A model generated the notes under the pieces. It searched no databases. It had not been told where the DNA came from and saw only the letters and a list, made by a program, of their open reading frames with translations. Both the position numbers and the translations under genes were made by a program. DNA of 64,000 nt from Heterobilharzia americana (Eukaryota; Platyhelminthes; Trematoda; Strigeidida; Schistosomatidae): assembly GCA_944470555.2 (NCBI GenBank), contig OX104127.1, forward strand, positions 132,185,113-132,249,112, read 5' to 3'. Every line of letters begins with the position of its first letter. The first letter of the stretch is position 1. Of this stretch, positions 9,991 through 24,900 are shown piece after piece.

Positions 9991-12900
9991 GTAAGTATTG
10001 GTGTTTGCTTCTATTTTGTAATAGTTTTTTTTTCTTTGTATATGGATCGCTAAAATAAATCCATTAAGTGATCTTTTTCTTTGTATTTATTGTTTATGAA
10101 TTATAGTGAAAGTTGACTGTATACTTAACCTCATGATTCCTAGTATTTCTATCATCTTGTATCAGATAATCTTCGTGTTCTCATTACGCTGTTTACATCT
10201 TGTATCTACCTATCTATCTGTCTGTCGATGTACATGTAGTAGATTGTCTAAACTTTTGATGATGATGATGATGATAACTCAACTTCAACGTTGCCATAGG
10301 ATTTCTATAGGTCCTGTCAAAGAGATCTTTATACATAGAAAGGTTAAATCCTACAATATCATTAACTTTTCAATAAACAATAAACTTTTTCATCGGATTA
10401 TTTGAATTAGATAATCGTTGTTTAACAGATTGGTGTTACTGATACAAGTCACTGGTGTTTGATTCCCACTTTGACTTAAGCTTTCATTTCAATGACTACA
10501 ATGTATCAACTGAAAATTGTCTTTCAATTCATGAACTACCAATTTAAAACGTATCCATTCCTCCTTATCTGTATTAATCATTCTATATTGATGTCCATAA
10601 CTCTTATTGATAATAATCTAATAAGTAAAATGTATATATCACATTTTTGTAATAAATATCTTGATACTGAAATCATATTAGGTTATCTATGTACAGAAAG
10701 CGTCCATGCAGTAAGATGAGCTTATCTTTTTCTATTCTAATGGTTGTTTTTAATTTACTATGACAATAAGCCTTATTCCTAATCTTCTCTTCCTACACTA
10801 CTTTTCGGTGTCAGATGTCATCTATCAATTCCTATGTGATGTATGTTGATAAATGCTTATTTGCTTGACAGTTAAAGTAGTTTAAACTTGTTCTTCATGC
10901 ATAAAATAACATTGTGGAAACAACTTTTAAGATTTGTGTTATATTATTCAGTCTTAGATTCCAGTCAGTGTATTAGAGAAAAAATATAATTTTTATGTAT
11001 ACTTTCTTTGGCTTCAACAATTATAACTTTTCATTTGAAGGTTTCCTATACTTCTGCTTCAAAATAAATTAGGTAGCTATTCATAACACGCTACATTAAT
11101 TGGTGGTAAATTGTCGTTTTTTAAGATTTTTGCGAATGAAAATTAACGTGACTAATGTATGTTTAACTTTAAGCAAGATTGTGTAGCCAAACTATGAATA
11201 ATTAGTTAATGACATGAATCGTATTGACTAACAGTTACACTTATCGAAGCCTAATTGAATAAATCTTAAATAACCAAATTGCTAACCAGCTGACTACATT
11301 GACATATTCCATAATAATTCCAGATATATAGATTGTTATTGGGTAGTGACTGAAGGTGAAATGGAAATTTGCACCGCTGCCGGATTCGAACCAGAAACCA
11401 TCAAGTTTTCGACCCGATGCTCTGTCGACTGAATTACGAGGTCCGGCTACAATCACCAGCAGTTTTGCCCGACTACCATGTGAATTATTAACGCGTTACT
11501 ACCGCTTAGTCGTATTCACACTGGCTGTCTAGTCAGAACTTCTCATCCTAATCTAAATCTAACTGGATTCGAAAGGGAGAGCATCATATTGATTATCATT
11601 TCTGACCATCTGGGATAACTGTGGTTTGAAAGACTAGTACTGTTACTGGGTGATGATCAAAGGTGAAATGGAAACCCAAGAATTGAAAATATTTGCCGAA
11701 ATTAAGCATATAACATAGAAGAATTCAAATTACATCATTTTTTATGTTTTTTTTTATTGTTATGACTTTGGAATAAGTGAAACAATTGTATTATGCTTCT
11801 GTGGAAATTCGGTGTATTGATTTAAGAACTCCATTTTCAACCTTCGCTATAACAAGTGAGAAATCTTGTTCAAGTTCTTATAAAATGTTACGGACACTGT
11901 ACACTGTATGTGACTGTACATAATGCTACCTGACTATCCAGGCAAATTTCGAACATGAATTCCACTGACTGAAAATGAAATGTCTAAGCCAATAAACTAC
12001 AGCTCTAATTATATTCATCTTGATGACTAGCAGAGGAATTCAGGGTCCGCGTTTCGTCCTATTTGGGACTTATCATCTGGATGTATCTGCGCCTCGGCGA
12101 GTGATGTTGTTCCCACTGAGACTCGGACCTGGTACCCATCGCTTCAAACTCCAAAGCGTTATCCACTAAGTTACTGGTGCCAATAAAGATCATGCGGTTC
12201 TGCCCTGTATACCAACGGGTAATTACAAGTATCATAACAGCTGTAATTGGTTGTGTATTCCAATCCTGTCCCACCTATTGAGATCCAAGCCCTTACACAA
12301 CATTCGTTGGATTGAAAACTGAAACAAACGCAGAAATCCTGTGCACCTTAATGCAGCAGGCAATTAGCCACACCTATTTTGCTTGGGCTAATGATATTAT
12401 CTGGCTGCCAAAAACTCGGTAGGTGGAGCGGAGTTCGGACCCATGACTCATATATCTAAACCAATAAACCACAGTTGCATCGTCACCATGTTACCATTCA
12501 TTTGAATTAGTGATTCAAAAAGTGTTTATCAAATTCAGTCATATGTCTAAAATATCATTATACACCTACATAATCCTTATAAGTTAATCTTTACCTTTAG
12601 ATTCCACGCATAGATCGTTGGATACCTATACAAACTCCAGAAGATGTAATTAAACGTGCTGTCGACGGATCGTTGAGTAATGATGAAGCTATGGATCGAT
12701 TAATTTTACTTCTTGCTCCCAACCATGCATGGCAACTTTACAATGAAATAGCTACTGTAAGTAACAATTTGGTGTATTTTTATTATTATTTGTCCCTTGG
12801 GTAGAACATAGGGCTTCAGTAGCACGTCTCCATTTCACTCTGTTCTCTCCAGTCTTTTGAACCTGGCTCAACTACTGCCCAGAAGCTTTCATTTCTTCCT

Positions 12901-15900
12901 CACACCATCTCAATGTCACCCTCGGATGTCCAATTCGTCGTTTCCCATGCGAGTCCCAGCCGACAGCCTGGCCTAGCGCGTAATGTCCCCAATCGGTCTT
13001 CTCAGTGTATATGTCCAATCCACCTCCACTTTCTTCTCTATATTGGTTGGTTCGTTGCCAGAGTTCCGTGTTGCTTATTCTTTCTGACCCTCTGATCTGA
13101 TCATCAGTATCGAGCGTGGGCAGCAGTTGTTGATGAATGTCTGAAGTTTGTTGGAAATCCTTTTCATGATGCACCAAGTCCCTGAACCATATAGAAGCAC
13201 TGACTTGACGTTGGCGTTCAAAATCTGGATCTTGTTTATGCTGAGTGTAGATCTCCACACTGGTTTCAGATTAATGAAAGCCTGTCTTGATTTTCCTATC
13301 CTAGCTGCTTTGACGTCCTCATCTGTGCCGCCACCTGTAGTTGAAACGACTATTATAAGTACTTCCTTAATATGATCAGAAAATCAGTTTACTGTTTGAC
13401 TAAGAAATAGTAGACAGTAGTGATGAAGACATCTTCATCAGACTGGAATGTAATCAATCCTCCTTTTAATTTTACTGGGCACATGAAACATCAGTCCTAA
13501 GGAAAGTACTTCAGTTTTGATGGAATTTAATTTCATACACAATAAGTTGTAGATACATTTGTTAGGATCTTCCGGAAAGCCACCACACAACTTTTCTTCA
13601 ATCAGAATCTTTGATAGAGTCTTATAAAAATTGTTGCATCGTTTACGCTACAGATCATAAATAAAATTGGCGAATTTTATCCGGCCAACGATGCCTAAAT
13701 CCTTCAACTAATTCTTTCAAAGCTCTAATCTCTGTTCTTAAAATTAACAATAAGTATTTTTGTTGATTCGATATGAGATGTAGTAATACGTTGAAGATTT
13801 CTGGGAGAAGGAGGTGGTTTACACAAACTCAGTAACTTGACGAGGAAAGCAACCTGAGCCTGGACATTCATCATCATACTTAAATCAACTTTTTATAGAT
13901 ATTCTGCAATGTATTGTCACCAAGCGATTCAGTGACTTAAACTATTCGGAAAGGAAACGTTTTTTCAGAAATTTCACATACATATTCCCTTTTATGAACT
14001 TGATTAGAAAAAGAGCAATGATTAGAGCCGAATAACATGATATCATTTTATTTTACTGGTTTCTCATCGGGCTGGTTACAATTGAAAAGCGTTTAAATAT
14101 TTTACTAAATAATTAGAACATTTTTTCTGTTTGTACATAATTTTGATGATTGACCTACCAATTGAATTCAGCTCATTTTATTATCACATAATTTGTCTGT
14201 TCTTTATCATCAACTAGCCGACTTGTTAGTCTTCTTACGTAATCTTTCATAACTATTCATGTTCTTTTCTCGAACTTTCTTTTGAGAGGCATATATAAGT
14301 GAAACGTTTTAACATGTTTGGTTAACTTCATCTGAATGCTTGTATCCTTTATATCAGACCATGTTGTTCCCTATTAACTAACTTCATGTAACTCAAACTA
14401 AAGTATGTCCTAATTCTCTTGTAATGTGATGCTTAAGTGTTTTTAGGTTGTAAGCGGCTGATGAGGAACCGGAGAAATGAAATGATAACATGTTATTCTG
14501 TTGTTCTTTTCCCATTCAAATAACTAATTTTCTTAGCTCTATCAGACTTCTAGTTGAATTCCTTTTGTGTTGGAGCTGAACATGGCGTCTAGGGGGCAAA
14601 CACTGTCCTATCCATGATCACTTTCTGTTTACAGACGTTTCTACTAGTCCATTAATCCTTTCCATCTAGGAGACGTCTGAAAACCTGACCATATCAGTAT
14701 TTCTCTTTGAGTGATTTAATAGGTTATATCCTGTTTAAGTGTCGTGTTATTTCGATTATCTTGTTAGTGATTCCACAGATTTCCTTATTATTCATTTCTT
14801 TTTTGTACCTCTGATCTTTTAGGTGTTTATTATTTTCTTTATTAGCTTATAAATTGTCGTTTATTGATTGTTCTGAGAGCATAGCCTCTATAAAATTCCA
14901 TGGTATTCTTTATTTCTTCCATCCAAGATCTCTACATTTTTAAAATCGAAATTTGTGTCCATGTGCATTAATACAAGAGATGAAATGTTATGACGTTTAA
15001 TTGCTAGCTGTGATATACATGTAGATGCAAACAAAAACAGCAATCACTTTTTCTAATTTAGTGTTTATCACCGTTGTTGTAGTTGGTTTTGTAGCTGATA
15101 CTTAGTTTTTCTTCATCAGCTGTGCATCTTTTTGATATGTATAATATAGCTGTGAAAGAATTTGTGCATTTATGAGTCTTACCATTTCCAAACAGCTTTA
15201 GTACTCTAATCATAATCTCTGATATATCGTTCTTTATGTTTACTGACTTCATTGGATAAACATCTTGCGGTGAAAATGCATGAAGAACTATTCCTCGTAA
15301 TGATAGTTAGCAAGTAGTTTTCTTCATGCATTGGTTGTACTACCATATCTTTTTATCTTCTGAATAAAGTCTGTTATCAAATAACTTTAATGTGTGTTGG
15401 TGTCTTATATACTTCAGTCTGAAATTTTTTTTGTATGGTTTAACTGGTTTTACGATCTGTGATTGGAAATCTATTGTTCGACTACTTGTCTACTGTCAGT
15501 CTGACTCAACACCGTACTAAGTCATATCACTTCATCAGGTGAACTCAAAAACAGCAGTCATCTACGTTTTCTGAACATATAATTCACTCGGAGGTAAAGC
15601 GAGTCAAATAACCTACTTAGGTAGACCAGTACCTAAAATTCTACAACCTTTATCCAATGCAGCACAAACCGTGCTCGTCAAAAAATTCAAAATAACAGTA
15701 CAACATGCATTGGAAACAGAAATTGACCTCCCAACTAGGACGTTGGTGACTAACTTAGATTCAGGGAGTTCCATAAATCCATACAGAAACGGCCCAACTT
15801 TATGACCTACTCAACATCTTATCCCTTAAAATGACGTGCACATCATGCTATCATACAAGAGTATCCAAATGACATTATTTCAAAGCAATAGCTTAATTCA

Positions 15901-18900
15901 GCTTCAAAAATACGCATTATGCAGCCAAATTGACTATTCTAAAAAGAGAAAGCCTATTGTCCAATATAAACTTCACTGCTACATCGGTTATTAAGTTATA
16001 TCGCCTTGCGTAAATACTCGGAGACATAAATTGTAGAGAGTAATCAGAATATCCAGTCTAGGGTGAAATAATGACATATTAGTGGTGTCCTTAAATGCCA
16101 GCATTATATGCATCAACTGAACTAAGACTGACTTGAGATACTATTTTTTTCTTCTCACTCATGCTACAAGGCTTTTACAATGCATAAACCTTCACTGTTT
16201 AAGTTTGATTGGACTCATTGCTTTTTAGATAATGAAGTGTTCCCAATTCAGTGGTAAAACGTACCATAAAAAATGAAGAGAATTTCAATGGGATCATCGA
16301 TATCTCGATTAATTTCACATGAAGACATGCAGAGACTTGAAACCATAATTTTAACAATGACCTTCTTACAATGGTGTAAAATACTCTGTTACGTAGCACT
16401 GAAGGGTCCTGTTTGCTAAAGATGTACCGATCAGTATGACCCTGTGTACCTCTGAATTCTCAGGGATTGACCTACTCTCTGGATGACTTAGAGTACACAG
16501 ATGGTATACCACTGTTATGCGAAGATGTTGACAAATATTTATTCTTCCGAACTCTGAGGCGAAATGTATGTTTGACATACATTTCAAATCTGTTAACTAT
16601 ACCGACTACTAGTTGAAGGATAGTGAGTAAAGTTGTACGATGCGTTGACTGTTCCACTTTAAAAGTTACACTAGTCCAAATGGGTTGGTTAGCGATGAAA
16701 TCACAGCCCATATACAAGAAGTCAGTACGGTATTTGCCAACTTGTGCCATAGACATTGAAAGTTGAAGGCATGAGGAGGTTGCAAGTTCTGACCATATAA
16801 AAAGACAGGTCAGTCGATGAGATTGTGAACCTTCACTGATTTCTTTGTACATGCTCAACCACTGTCTACCTCAGCACATGATGTTAACCGAAGTAGGATT
16901 AGGATAATAGATAGCTAAAAATGGCTAGACCAAGACGTAGCGCCATTCCATAAGGGCTCTGACTGATGCTCTGCTCCATCTAAATAGGTGTGTACTACCT
17001 GATTGAGTTCATCAGGATAATAGAAATGAATAGCTCAAAACTTAGTGATATAGCCCAAAGTCAGTCACTATAGCTGAAATACACTCACTCTTCTTCCACA
17101 TTTTCACTATATTTCATTTATTTAAACCGTCTTCTCTCATACACTTATCTAATTTAATATCTTTCTTTTCCTCTGCATTTCTTTGCTTGTTGCTGCAAAA
17201 TTTTCCAACTTGAACTGATGTAAACTTATCTGGTTTATCATCTGCTAAAATATGTGAAGTACACAGTCATTTTTAGTTAGTTGACAACATCAATAGAGGG
17301 TTACAATAAAGCGATGTTTATTTCTTGGTTATGTTGTGTTCTTTGAACGAGGTGGTTTAATCGTAAAACTTTCACTGTCTAGACAACATCATCAATAATA
17401 ACTTCAATATAAAGTGACCTGTCAATATCTCTCCGTGAGTAATTCAGTAGCTTGCCTTGACGAATTGGTTTCCTTTGACTGTTGTAACATTGGTTGCATG
17501 CATTTTCCTATTGGCTGTTTCTCTGTCTTATTTCTGACCTTGTTTTTGCTTATCACTTTTCGTATTGGTTGATAAGTTATGCCTATACACTTATTGATTA
17601 CTGACTAACCTGAATGCCAAACTTTTAGGAATTCTCTGCTATTCTTTGTGTTTCCTGTGTCCAAGATTTTTACATTTTCGAAATTGAATTCATGTCCATA
17701 GTTGTCCTCATGCATTGATATGAGCGACGAAATATTATGGCATTTAATAACCAATTGGTGTTCATATAAGCAAAGGTGAAGAAGGCGACCACTTTGTCCA
17801 ATTTAGTGTTGATTGCAATTAAAGCATTTGATGTTTATTTCGTTAAAGAAGAAAAAGACTGTAACTTTTAAGTTCTTGGCGGTATCATTAACTGCATACA
17901 AAGGTATATTTTTTTCATGTTGCTTTTCATTGACTTGACTTTAAAAATAATGAACTTGCTATTTGAAACCTTCACGTTTTTTGGAAAATAGTAGGTGTAA
18001 TATCTTTCTTTGGTCGATATCCTCTTTTAGTCTTTTCAGCAGGGCTATATGGCTAGTTGTGCTGTCGAATAATTGACTTGATCTTGGGAGCTGGGATTCA
18101 TTCATTAGAGTTGTTAGTATCAATCTGATTTTTTTTGTGTATGTCACACGATTGTGCACACCTACCACTTTGAACTTGCTTCATTACTATTCTTGTGTTG
18201 CGTCGTGGTAAACTTCTACTCTGTACATAACTGGATCACATTTTTTAACAACAATATCTTGTACTCAAATAGATATATCATTTCTTAAACCACAGATACT
18301 GTCCAACACAAAACACGTCCAGTATGCCTCAATGCTTTCTCACAAACTATTCTACAATCTGACTCCATTATCAATTCTTTCTTAACTTCAGTTATATGTT
18401 ACTTGACGCTAACAATTGTTTTAAAACTGTAACATATAAGGTCATTTTACATACTGGGGGGAATATTCTTCAAACCGTACCTCGTATTCACTTGTCAAAC
18501 GGAATTGACGCACTTCTATGTCAGTTTTTACGTTAGACTTTCTATCTATGTCTCGTACCCGCGTTTTGTCATTGGGAAATTTTATTTCTGCAATTAGCAT
18601 CACATATACTCTGATCATTAGATTTTTAGTGGATCCGGTTACTGAATTGCAGAATGTGACTGGAAAAAAAGAATTTAGTGGGACTATCGAATAGGATAAC
18701 TTATCTACCTATTTACTGGCAAGCGGATCAAGATTATATTGATTTTTGATGTGAATATTCTCTTAATCAGTGTTTTGACAGAAATGAAACATTACCATTG
18801 ACTTGATTCACCAAATTCTTTCGGAAATCAGTGAACTACTAACTAGGTTATGTCTTGATAACAAACAGAAATAATACACTGATTAAACCACAAAGATACT

Positions 18901-21900
18901 AAACCCTTAATGATTCTCATATCATGAATTGAAGGTGTTGTGATTTAGAGACTGCTGTATGCTATGGCTGCTAATAATGCACGGATATTGAGTGTCAACC
19001 ACCAACATTCAACGAATTCCTAGTTGATTCTCGACCCGACTAATTAATGGAGAAGACACGATGAATGTGTAGAAACGTGTATGAGAGTCAGAAAGACCGA
19101 AAGCAAAAAGAGAGAAAAATACAGCTAATATATAGATGTTAGTGATGAATAGTGACTAGCAGTGGAATCCAGAACGCACGTTTCGTCCTACTTGGGACTC
19201 ATCAATTGGATGTACCTGCCTCTCAGTGAGCGATGTTGTTCCCACTGGGACTCAAACTTGGGGCCGACTGCTTCGAACGCCAGAGCGTTATCCAGTAGAC
19301 CAGCGAGTCACGATAACCCCTTGTTGTACGACGCTTATAGTTTTTATGTTGTTACTTGTATTATCCCGTCGTTGAATGGATCGAATTGATCGGTCTCTAT
19401 TATCTGAAAAATTAGTGATATCATCAGCATTCTGCCTACTTAATATTGAAAAGCTATGGTTAGTCCTGAAAACGAGAGCTTTTCCCCCAAAAATGTCTAC
19501 CATCTCGTTAGAACTTAGATCTCTGGCACTTCTGAGGAACACGAAATAGACATACTTCAAGTGCACATGTGACCACAATTTTCTAAGGAGAACCTGAAGT
19601 TTATTAGCCTTATTTATTGAAGCTGAAGAATCCTCCATATTTACCAAACCATACATCAAACGCAACACCTATGTTAAAAACGAAAAAGCGATCTGAAGTA
19701 AAATTTAATACTGTATCGGCGTTTTCCGGAAGTTCACCGACTGTAGCTGAAGAAAGTTCTGAGTTAGCATTTGTCGCTAAGACCTCCAAACTGTTTCTGT
19801 TGTTACAGTAGAAATAGTAATAATTGTTGAGCTTTTTCAAAAGGTGGAGACATTATCCCGAAATCCCTGTCTACGCTTAATGTAAACTGATTTACTGGTG
19901 AGTTTTATGCGGTGGGCTTTTAGTTCAGTGGATAATAGTTATAGATCTTGATTACCAACAGTTTTTCTCAACCCTGCAAATCAGTAACTTAACTGAGAGC
20001 AACACAAAAGTATCGTTACATTAATACAATGCTGAATAAGTTGATGAGTAGACACAGACCTATTTTATTCCGAAATTACAGATTTGCTTACTATAGAAAG
20101 GATATTTACCATCTAGATTTCACCATGTGACTTGAACAACCTTTTAGGGCTACTTTGTATGTTGATAAGTTATTCTTATTAGTAGCGTGAAAAGATTAGT
20201 CAGTAACATCCGTTCTGTGAAACACAAAATCAGATAGTACTGAAGACTTCACGTTGGTATTCATCATGGATTGACATCAGTTGGAGAAACACTAAAATCC
20301 GGGAGCACTGGACAGCTTTTTCATCCTAGAATCGGACTCCTCAACAGTAGGCACCCATGACTCCTCCAATGATCGAACCCACGACCTTCAGGTTCCGTAA
20401 CCAGCACGCTATCATTGAGCCACTGGTTCAGAATACCAACCTGAAATCCATAAGTAAATCCCCATAACACCTCATAATTTACTATTGAAGATATTTCTGT
20501 TTCACACGTACATATTATAATACTATGCATAGAAAAATTATTTTTTGAATTCAAACATCATAAAATAGATTCACGTTATCGTTTTTCGCTTTTTCACTTT
20601 TCTGATTATCTATTATAATTTTCTTTATATAAGGAACATAAATGGTCAAGTGAAACTTTACATGGTTTACTGGATCTCCTCTGTGCTACTAATGGAGGTC
20701 GAAGTGGATTTTTTAACTATTATTCATCAGGCAAATATAATTGGAGTTATCTACCTGATCCTGATGAAATCTATTTTCTTAAGAAATCTGTTCTATGCAA
20801 AGATGGTAAAAAGACAATACAAAGTTTAAATGAAGTAAATAGCATTCATGAAGATAATTTGGATGGTATCACAAAGAATAGTGTGTCTAAATTAGGACGT
20901 TGGTTATGGACTATGCAAACAACTGCAGAATTATTATTTCACAAAGAACACAATATTTTGAACACATCACAAGCATATCGAAGTATGATTCGCGGAGCGG
21001 CTAAATTTGAAAATGCTGATCGTGCTCTAGAATTAACTAAACTTGCATGGTCATCAAAACATGGTGATAAATGTCTTGATCTTGAAACTTACAATCTACT
21101 TATTCGTTCTCTTCACTATTTAACAACTGTTAAAACAGGTGAAGAAAATGTTTGGGATGTGATATTGAATATTATAGAACATGTTAAAACGTGTGGAGAG
21201 CCAATAAATATTTCAATTTTTACGAGTATTCTTTATGCACTAACACAAACAACTATAATCTTAAAATCATCATCGTCCTCCTGGTTACAAAGCCAAAATT
21301 ATATTCCAATCGGTTTAGGCCTATTGAATGAATTAAAACGATTAAATTTCAAACCAGAACTTGGTACACTAGCAAATTTATTTCAATTAATTTATGAAAC
21401 TCCTATTCCTGTGAACCAATCGTTGACTGTAAGCAACGGAAGTAAATGGAATAATCGTAAAGACAAACGCACACCATATTCAGCTTACAAGTGTTCTCAA
21501 TTGTTGAATAAATATTTAGATGAGATAGAGGTATATTTTAATGATAAGGCTATCTCAGGAACAGAATCTGGTGGTTCACCTAAACGTTTCGATGCTTGGA
21601 CTACTGATGATTATGTATTTTTTGTCGTTGCAATGAAGTGTGCACTGAATGAATCAAATATTGAATTAGGTAAAAAGATTCATTGTTTATTAACTCAACA
21701 CGAGGACAGAACTTTCCTGTTACCCAATTTTAAAATTAGACGATATTATGAACATGCTTATTGCAAATTAATGCTTTATTCTCATTTTAAAAGTAGTTAT
21801 GACCAGCAAATTGAAATTTATCATAATACTTATCGTCAGTGTTTCAATAATATCCTAATATCAAAAGTATTAACTGAATTGTTAGTAAAAGGCTATAAAA

Positions 21901-24900
21901 AATTACTAAATATACCCAGTGATAATGGGAACAGTATTCTTTTGGATAAGAAATATTCACAATTACCAAATCCAATGCAAAGTATTAATACAATCAAAGT
22001 AAACGCATACAATCATCTGTGTAGACTACTCAGTGATATGTTGAACATTGAAATCGCTTTTTATTTACAAAGATCTATAGATCCTATTATATATTTAACA
22101 AATATGTTATGTGATTACTCTACAGTTAGTCCTAAGGATGCATTACAACTATCTATGAAAATTATAGATACACTTCAGAAATCAGATAGACATTTTATGA
22201 AGTCAGAGATGAACAATACCACCAATACTGTTCAATATGATGGAATAGAAGAAGAACGGTCCACTTTAATTGTTAAAAACTATCAACAACTTGTAGAATT
22301 TATGATAAATAATGGTACAAAATTATGCTTCCCAATTCGTAATGAATTATCTATTAAATACAATAGTAATGATCAAACAATTCGTGAAGACTATATAATT
22401 TGGAAGACAAGATTAACAGATACACTGTATAAATGGTTTAATTACTCTGAAACACACAATATGATCACATGGAAATGGGCAGTGATGGGATTATCAGTTT
22501 TATGGAAACAAGATGAATATATTCAAGTGTATGTTCAATCACATTTTTATTTATTCCTATGTAGCTTTCATTTTATTTTTTTTTAAATTGTTTTAATGCA
22601 AGGCAATTCACTGTCTACTAATTGTAGACTTTCAATTATCGATATTAGATTTGTTTATAATATATTTGTTTATAACTAGGATACAGTGCTACAGTATTAG
22701 CTGCTTAATGACGAGTATAAATTACTATTGCTCATAATCATATAATTGAAATCATACTCCTTTCGACATCGAACTTTTATAGTCCTGTCACCCACCTCAT
22801 ATTCTTTGTTTCTATTGGTAGTAAGATTCTCCATATCTCTGGCACAGATGTTCCATCATTCCTATTAAGTCTGTCTGTTGTTGATCGAATGAAGAAAGAT
22901 TATTCAGTAATCTCTCTCTCTCTCCCTCTCCCTCTCCCTCTCCCTCTACCTACCTACCTATTGGACTTAGTTACAGTGATTTTATTCCATCCCGCTGTTG
23001 TACAGTTGCATGTTAAGGCATCCATTGCAATAGCCGAGTTCTTTTTCTAGATTACTGATCTTATTCTGGTCTGTCATTCAACATTTAGCTAAATTCCTAT
23101 GTTACGCTATTCTAACTGATCACTACCGGCTACTTTGACCTGTATACTTGACCTCACAGTCTACATGGAATTTGATAGATTAGATAACTTCGCTTAATTG
23201 GTTCTATCCGATCATTGGGCGGACAAAGCTGATCTCTGAGTGAGTTTGTAGTTAGGTTTAAACTCAACCCTAATTCCAGTTTTGTCAAGAATCGTACGTA
23301 AATTTTCTGATGTTCCTTTCTTATAGGGTAACACAATGGAGACTGTGAATTTCGTTCTACTTGTGTTGTCTTTATTATTCATACTCGTGTTACTGTTATT
23401 ATTTCGTTTTCTATGAGTTCGTACGAATTTCTTAATAGACTCCAGAGGATAATTATTAACTATTAACGCTTCTTTTATGTGCTTCAGTTCTTTGTTCAGG
23501 CTATTGCACTGACAAGTCACTTTCTAGCTCTATCATTTAGACATTTGACTAAACCTGCCTTAACTGACACTGGTTGAGATGACTTGAAGTCTAGATACCT
23601 GTTAGAATAATAAAGGGGTTTACAGCCTCCATTGCGTTACCCTATAAGGAAGGTACATCAAAAACCTGACATAGGATTCTCAACCAGGCTGGAATTAGAA
23701 TGGCATTTAAACCTACAAGCTCACTCAGAGATAAGCTTTGTCGGCTAGCTTGAGGATCCGATAGAAGCAATTAAGCAAAATAATCTAATCTATCAAATTC
23801 CATGTTAATGAATGGAAGGTCAAGTAAGATATATATATAAAGTGGAGAGAGAGAAATTGATTACTGAATAGTCTTTGTCCATCCGATGAACATCCAACAT
23901 ATGCAGCAGGAATGACGTGACACCTACACCAGAGATATGGAAAATTTTACTGCCAAGGAAAACAAATAATATGAGATGACAGAAGTATAAAAATCAAATG
24001 TCGAAAGTGGTGTACTTACATTGATATGATTATAAGCAATGGTAATTTATGCTTGAAATTCCATCAAGTAAATAATACTGTATCACTGTGCGCTAATATA
24101 TCAAATAAATAAATCTAATATGGAATTAAACTCTACTACAGTGTCCAAGTTTTACGCTTAATTATTGAACGAGTAAACACAAGTTAATGTCTGATTCCTA
24201 TTGATACTGTTATTCTGCCAAGTACTTCATCGATATAGGAAGAAGAGAGAACCAATTGTACGAAAAAAAGGTTTTATTGACAGCACTGACAAAATGAGAA
24301 GGAAAATTTTAAAACAGAAAATAGGTGCAGAATAATCAAAAGGTCAAGATTGTAAGGTTAAAAGTAAAGATTTTCAGTGATATAGGACTAGTCTTTAGTA
24401 TGTTGTCTAGTTCCCGACCGTAGATTTTGTTTCTGCTGCGGACTCCAAACAGAAAGCTTTAAATTTCCACCCTCAACCTTGATCGAATAGCCGAGATATT
24501 GTGAATTGATATTGTTTTTTTGATTTATTCACCCTGGAGCTACCTTTCTTCAGTCGACATGGCAAACTCAAACAAGCAGTGTTTAAGTACATTTGATGCT
24601 TAACAATAATTTCAGGAAATTGAGGTTCACATCATTACCATCGCTATCGTACCCTAGTGGCTTAGTGGGTAACGCTCTGGTGTTTGAATCGAAGGGTACT
24701 GGGTCCGAGTCTCAGTGGGGACAATATTACTTACTGGTGTGCAGGTACATCCAGCTGACGAGTCTCAAATAGCACGAAACGCACATCCTGGGTTACTCTG
24801 CTAGTCATCAAGATCAATGCCAGTTAGTTTACCTTCTGTTCACCGTCATCTTAATGTTTTTTCCCAATATCTCCCGTTGTTATGCATTCATTATCTAGTG

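Larger units (their letters stand above)
9991..12600 (+). other. PTCD3 intron 1
   Basis: 2.6 kb, mostly AT-rich sequence without genes. Contains a (GAT)n run at 10258-10274, a family C SINE (11335-11455), an SM-alpha-like copy (12005-12265) and a family D SINE (12310-12490). Confidence 0.75.
12757..20633 (+). other. PTCD3 intron 2
   Basis: A 7.9 kb intron containing an RTE-like 3' fragment, two PLE fragments, a LINE tail and SM-alpha and family B SINEs. The stretches 13400-14450, 15560-16890, 18500-19130 and 19430-20250 hold nothing I can name. A minus-strand open stretch at 16472-16858 reads as no known protein and is not called. Confidence 0.75.

Noticed and set aside
14455..14490. CTGATGAG followed by GAAATGAAAT, hammerhead-like
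   Set aside because: No stem II with a possible loop can form between CUGAUGA and GAAA, and no stem I partner was found; probably chance.
16472..16858. Minus-strand open frame of 128 codons
   Set aside because: No recognisable domain, no splice context, flanked by repeat debris; the composition does not look like the host exons nearby.
22900..22970. CRISPR-like or tandem array
   Set aside because: It is a simple CT/CCCTCT/CTAC microsatellite with no spacers; the organism is eukaryotic.
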